From contig NZ_CP047569.1 in the NCBI RefSeq assembly GCF_009903625.1, positions 1,830,501-1,894,500 on the forward strand: DNA of 64,000 nucleotides, written 5' to 3'. The stretch comes from Microbulbifer sp. ALW1. GTDB lineage: Bacteria > Pseudomonadota > Gammaproteobacteria > Pseudomonadales > Cellvibrionaceae. The translations under genes and the position numbers were made by a program. Positions 62,380 to 64,000 of this stretch are shown here, one piece after another (position 1 is the stretch's first letter; every line of letters starts with the position of its first letter). The notes beneath the pieces are model-generated. The model made no database searches, was not told where the DNA came from, and saw nothing but the letters and a program-made list of their open reading frames with translations.

Positions 62380-63252
62380 CTAATAAAAACTCGCCAGCAG
62401 TTCAGTGATTTCTGTGTCCAGCGCAGATTGCTCGATCTGCGGTGAGGCACTTTCGGGGGAATGGGAGAATTGGACCGCATACCAGAGCACGGAAAGGTAG
62501 CGGTAAGTTCGCTTCCAGTGGTCCAGTCTGGTCAGGTCGGCTTCACACGCTGGCCGCAGCAAGTATTCGGTGAGTAGTGTCCGCTGCTGTTGCCGATCCA
62601 GATCGTATCCCACGGTTACTGTCGCAAGGTCAAAGAAGGGGTCGCCGCACGCGGCGTATTCCCAGTCTATGGCCCGGAGCTGGCCGGAGATATCCTTTAG
62701 CAGGTTGTTGGGCAGCAGGTCGTTATGGCAAAGCCGATAGCTTTCTGGGCATGTGCTGCTTTGCTTAAGCTGCAGTTCCATTAATTGGTGTAGCTGGGCC
62801 AGCACCGGGAAGAAATCCGTATTTCTGTCGATGCACTGCCAGTAGCGGTTCGCCTTGTCGGCAATATCCAGTTGCACGGAAATCGGCGGCAGCTGGTGAA
62901 TCTGCTGTAGCAATTGCGCGAGTTGGGCAAAAGCCTGGGGCTGGTTGATATCCAGCGGCGCGCCGTCGACAAACTGGGTCAGCAGGTAGCGGTGAGCCGG
63001 ATCCACATACACCAGCGGTGCACACAGGTCTTTCGGACTCGCTTGCTGCAGTGCCTCTGCCTCGGCGGCGCGGTTGAGATCAAGCGCAAGGGAGTTGGGA
63101 GCGTTAATGCGCAGTACCAGCGTTTTATCGCCCGCATCAATCAGAAAGCTGCGGTTGGTGAGCCCGCCTTCCAGCGAGCGAATCAGTTTGGGCGGTCTGT
63201 CACTCCATCGTTGCCACTCGTTGGCAATGAGATGTTCGACGCTCTGGTTCAT
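62380..63252 (-). CDS. aminoglycoside-phosphotransferase-fold kinase, thiamine kinase-like
   Basis: About 290 residues from MNQSVEHLIA. APH/choline-kinase fold: GGLTNRSFLI (nucleotide loop), LVLRINAP, the catalytic CHNDLLPNNLL and metal site AIDWEYAACGDPFFDLAT. It overlaps the PnuC gene by 4 bp (ATGA). Linked to a PnuC-type transporter it is best read as a vitamin kinase (thiamine or a related compound) trapping the imported substrate; choline is another option. Confidence 0.83.
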   Translation of the reverse strand: MNQSVEHLIANEWQRWSDRPPKLIRSLEGGLTNRSFLIDAGDKTLVLRINAPNSLALDLNRAAEAEALQQASPKDLCAPLVYVDPAHRYLLTQFVDGAPLDINQPQAFAQLAQLLQQIHQLPPISVQLDIADKANRYWQCIDRNTDFFPVLAQLHQLMELQLKQSSTCPESYRLCHNDLLPNNLLKDISGQLRAIDWEYAACGDPFFDLATVTVGYDLDRQQQRTLLTEYLLRPACEADLTRLDHWKRTYRYLSVLWYAVQFSHSPESASPQIEQSALDTEITELLASFY

Positions 63253-63887
63253 GCGGTAACCGTCTGTTCCTGGCTGCCAGTTTGTTTTTGGTACAGCGCA
63301 TACCACTGGAAAAATCCGATAATGACCAGGATCACGTACAGCACAAACAGCAGTGCTGTGAGATACAGCTCGCGGTCGATATACAGATAAATCGCGGCAC
63401 CGTCGATGACGATCCAGTAAAGCCAGTTTTCCAGTACCTTGCGGGTGACCATATAGGTGGTTACCACGGCACCCCAGGTAGTGAAGGAGTCCAGGTAAGG
63501 CAGGGCGGCGCTGGTGTAGTTATCCAGTACGTAACCAAATATCAGGGTGAGTACGCCCACTCCCGTAAATGCAGAGAAATGCATGGCGGCGGACCAGCGG
63601 TGGATATGCAGCTTTTCACCTTCTTTATTGCGGTGTCGCCACTGCCACCAGCCGTACACGGCAATCACCAGATAAAAAATCTGTAGCGCCGATTCCATCA
63701 ACAGGCTGACGTCCCAGAACAGGAACAGGTAGATGGCAGTACTGGCAAAGGCTGCGTACCAGCACAGGATATTTTCCCGCATTGCCAGCAGCAGATAGGT
63801 CAGCGCCAGTACCACCGCTGCCAGTTCCCACAGGGTCATGGCGGCGTAGGCGGTGGCGATGGCTTCGCGGATTTCCGGGGAGAACAT
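63249..63887 (-). CDS. PnuC-family vitamin transporter (nicotinamide riboside or thiamine type)
   Basis: 212 residues with about seven membrane helices. PnuC signatures are WELAAVVLALTYLLLAMREN, FYLVIAVYGWWQW and VTRKVLENWLYWIVIDGAAI. PnuC transporters work by facilitated diffusion plus trapping by phosphorylation, and a kinase gene overlaps the stop. In marine and Shewanella-like bacteria the PnuT variant sits with thiamine kinase, which I favour over nicotinamide riboside. Confidence 0.88.
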   Translation of the reverse strand: MFSPEIREAIATAYAAMTLWELAAVVLALTYLLLAMRENILCWYAAFASTAIYLFLFWDVSLLMESALQIFYLVIAVYGWWQWRHRNKEGEKLHIHRWSAAMHFSAFTGVGVLTLIFGYVLDNYTSAALPYLDSFTTWGAVVTTYMVTRKVLENWLYWIVIDGAAIYLYIDRELYLTALLFVLYVILVIIGFFQWYALYQKQTGSQEQTVTA

Positions 63888-63890
63888 GGA

Positions 63891-64000
63891 TCAGAGTCCA
63901 ATGTTGGGGTTCAGGTCGCCGTCGATAAATTTGCACACGAAGATCGCGCGTCCGAACTGCTCCCAGGATTTGCGCATTTCCGCTTTCAGGACATCCATCA
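63891..64000 (-). CDS. 3' end of a gene cut by the window edge
   Basis: The frame ends with TGA at 63891-63893, 3 bp before the PnuC start, and gives at least 35 residues (MRKSWEQFGRAIFVCKFIDG then DLNPNIGL). It ends without the terminal Phe of a TonB receptor. An ATG at 63998 may be internal. No family recognised; probably the first gene of the pnuC-kinase operon. Confidence 0.55.
   Translation of the reverse strand, partial: MDVLKAEMRKSWEQFGRAIFVCKFIDGDLNPNIGL

Noticed and set aside
1..64000. CRISPR arrays, prophage, insertion sequences, tRNA or rRNA genes
   Set aside because: Searched by eye on both strands; no regularly spaced identical repeats, transposase, integrase or tRNA-like cloverleaf was seen.

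Overview
The window is a gene-dense chromosomal stretch from a marine-type gammaproteobacterium, most likely of the Cellvibrionales (Microbulbifer or a close relative). The grounds are moderately high GC, four large TonB-dependent receptors, FabV, BamC, LpxL, a Tas-type reductase and a Pseudomonas-like dksA-gluQ-cbrAB-pcnB-folK block. No prophage, insertion sequence, CRISPR array, tRNA or rRNA was found. Genus assignment is inference.

Layout. 1-3894: minus-strand ABC export operon (two FtsX/MacB-type permeases, ATPase, membrane-fusion protein). 4439-7005: SulP anion transporter and tandem universal stress protein. 7088-17812: mostly plus-strand housekeeping genes (fabV, tas, lpxL, dapA-bamC-metallohydrolase, mutarotase, zntB-like). 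17862-29841: minus-strand block that in transcription order reads dksA, gluQ, cbrX-like, cbrA, cbrB, RNA gene, pcnB, folK, deoxynucleoside kinase, panB, thioesterase. 30133-36684: sfsA, Rieske protein, DegS/AlgW-type protease, htpX, TfoX-C protein, M15 peptidase-cysE. 36746-46186: two paralogous TonB receptors around a FecI/FecR pair. 46397-51259: ppa and a glutamine synthetase-like / aldehyde dehydrogenase / iron alcohol dehydrogenase cluster. 51310-56681: M20 peptidase, TonB receptor and membrane AraC regulator. 56905-62341: OmpW, TonB receptor and two-component system. 62380-64000: kinase, PnuC-type transporter and a cut gene.

Two results stand out. (1) Between cbrB and pcnB lies a 1.07-kb gene-free stretch whose minus strand carries about thirteen A-rich (AAN)n runs. 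It starts 12 nt or so after a perfect GG-N10-GC sigma-54 promoter, with TGTTAC/GTAACA half-sites upstream. This is the position and design of the Hfq/Crc-titrating RNA CrcZ of Pseudomonas, here in a lineage where I know of no description of it.

(2) Three intergenic repeats (4188-4301, 5979-6090, 7634-7743) fold as three-way junctions. Their stem sequences differ between copies but stay paired, while two hairpin loops keep AGGGA(C/T) and NGGA. The small hairpin of one copy matches the CsrA/RsmA high-affinity consensus RUACARGGAUGU exactly. I propose a dispersed family of CsrA-binding RNA elements; a fourth, core-less copy sits at 52895-52945. Separately, several genes have 13-15-bp degenerate tandem repeats just beyond their stop codons.
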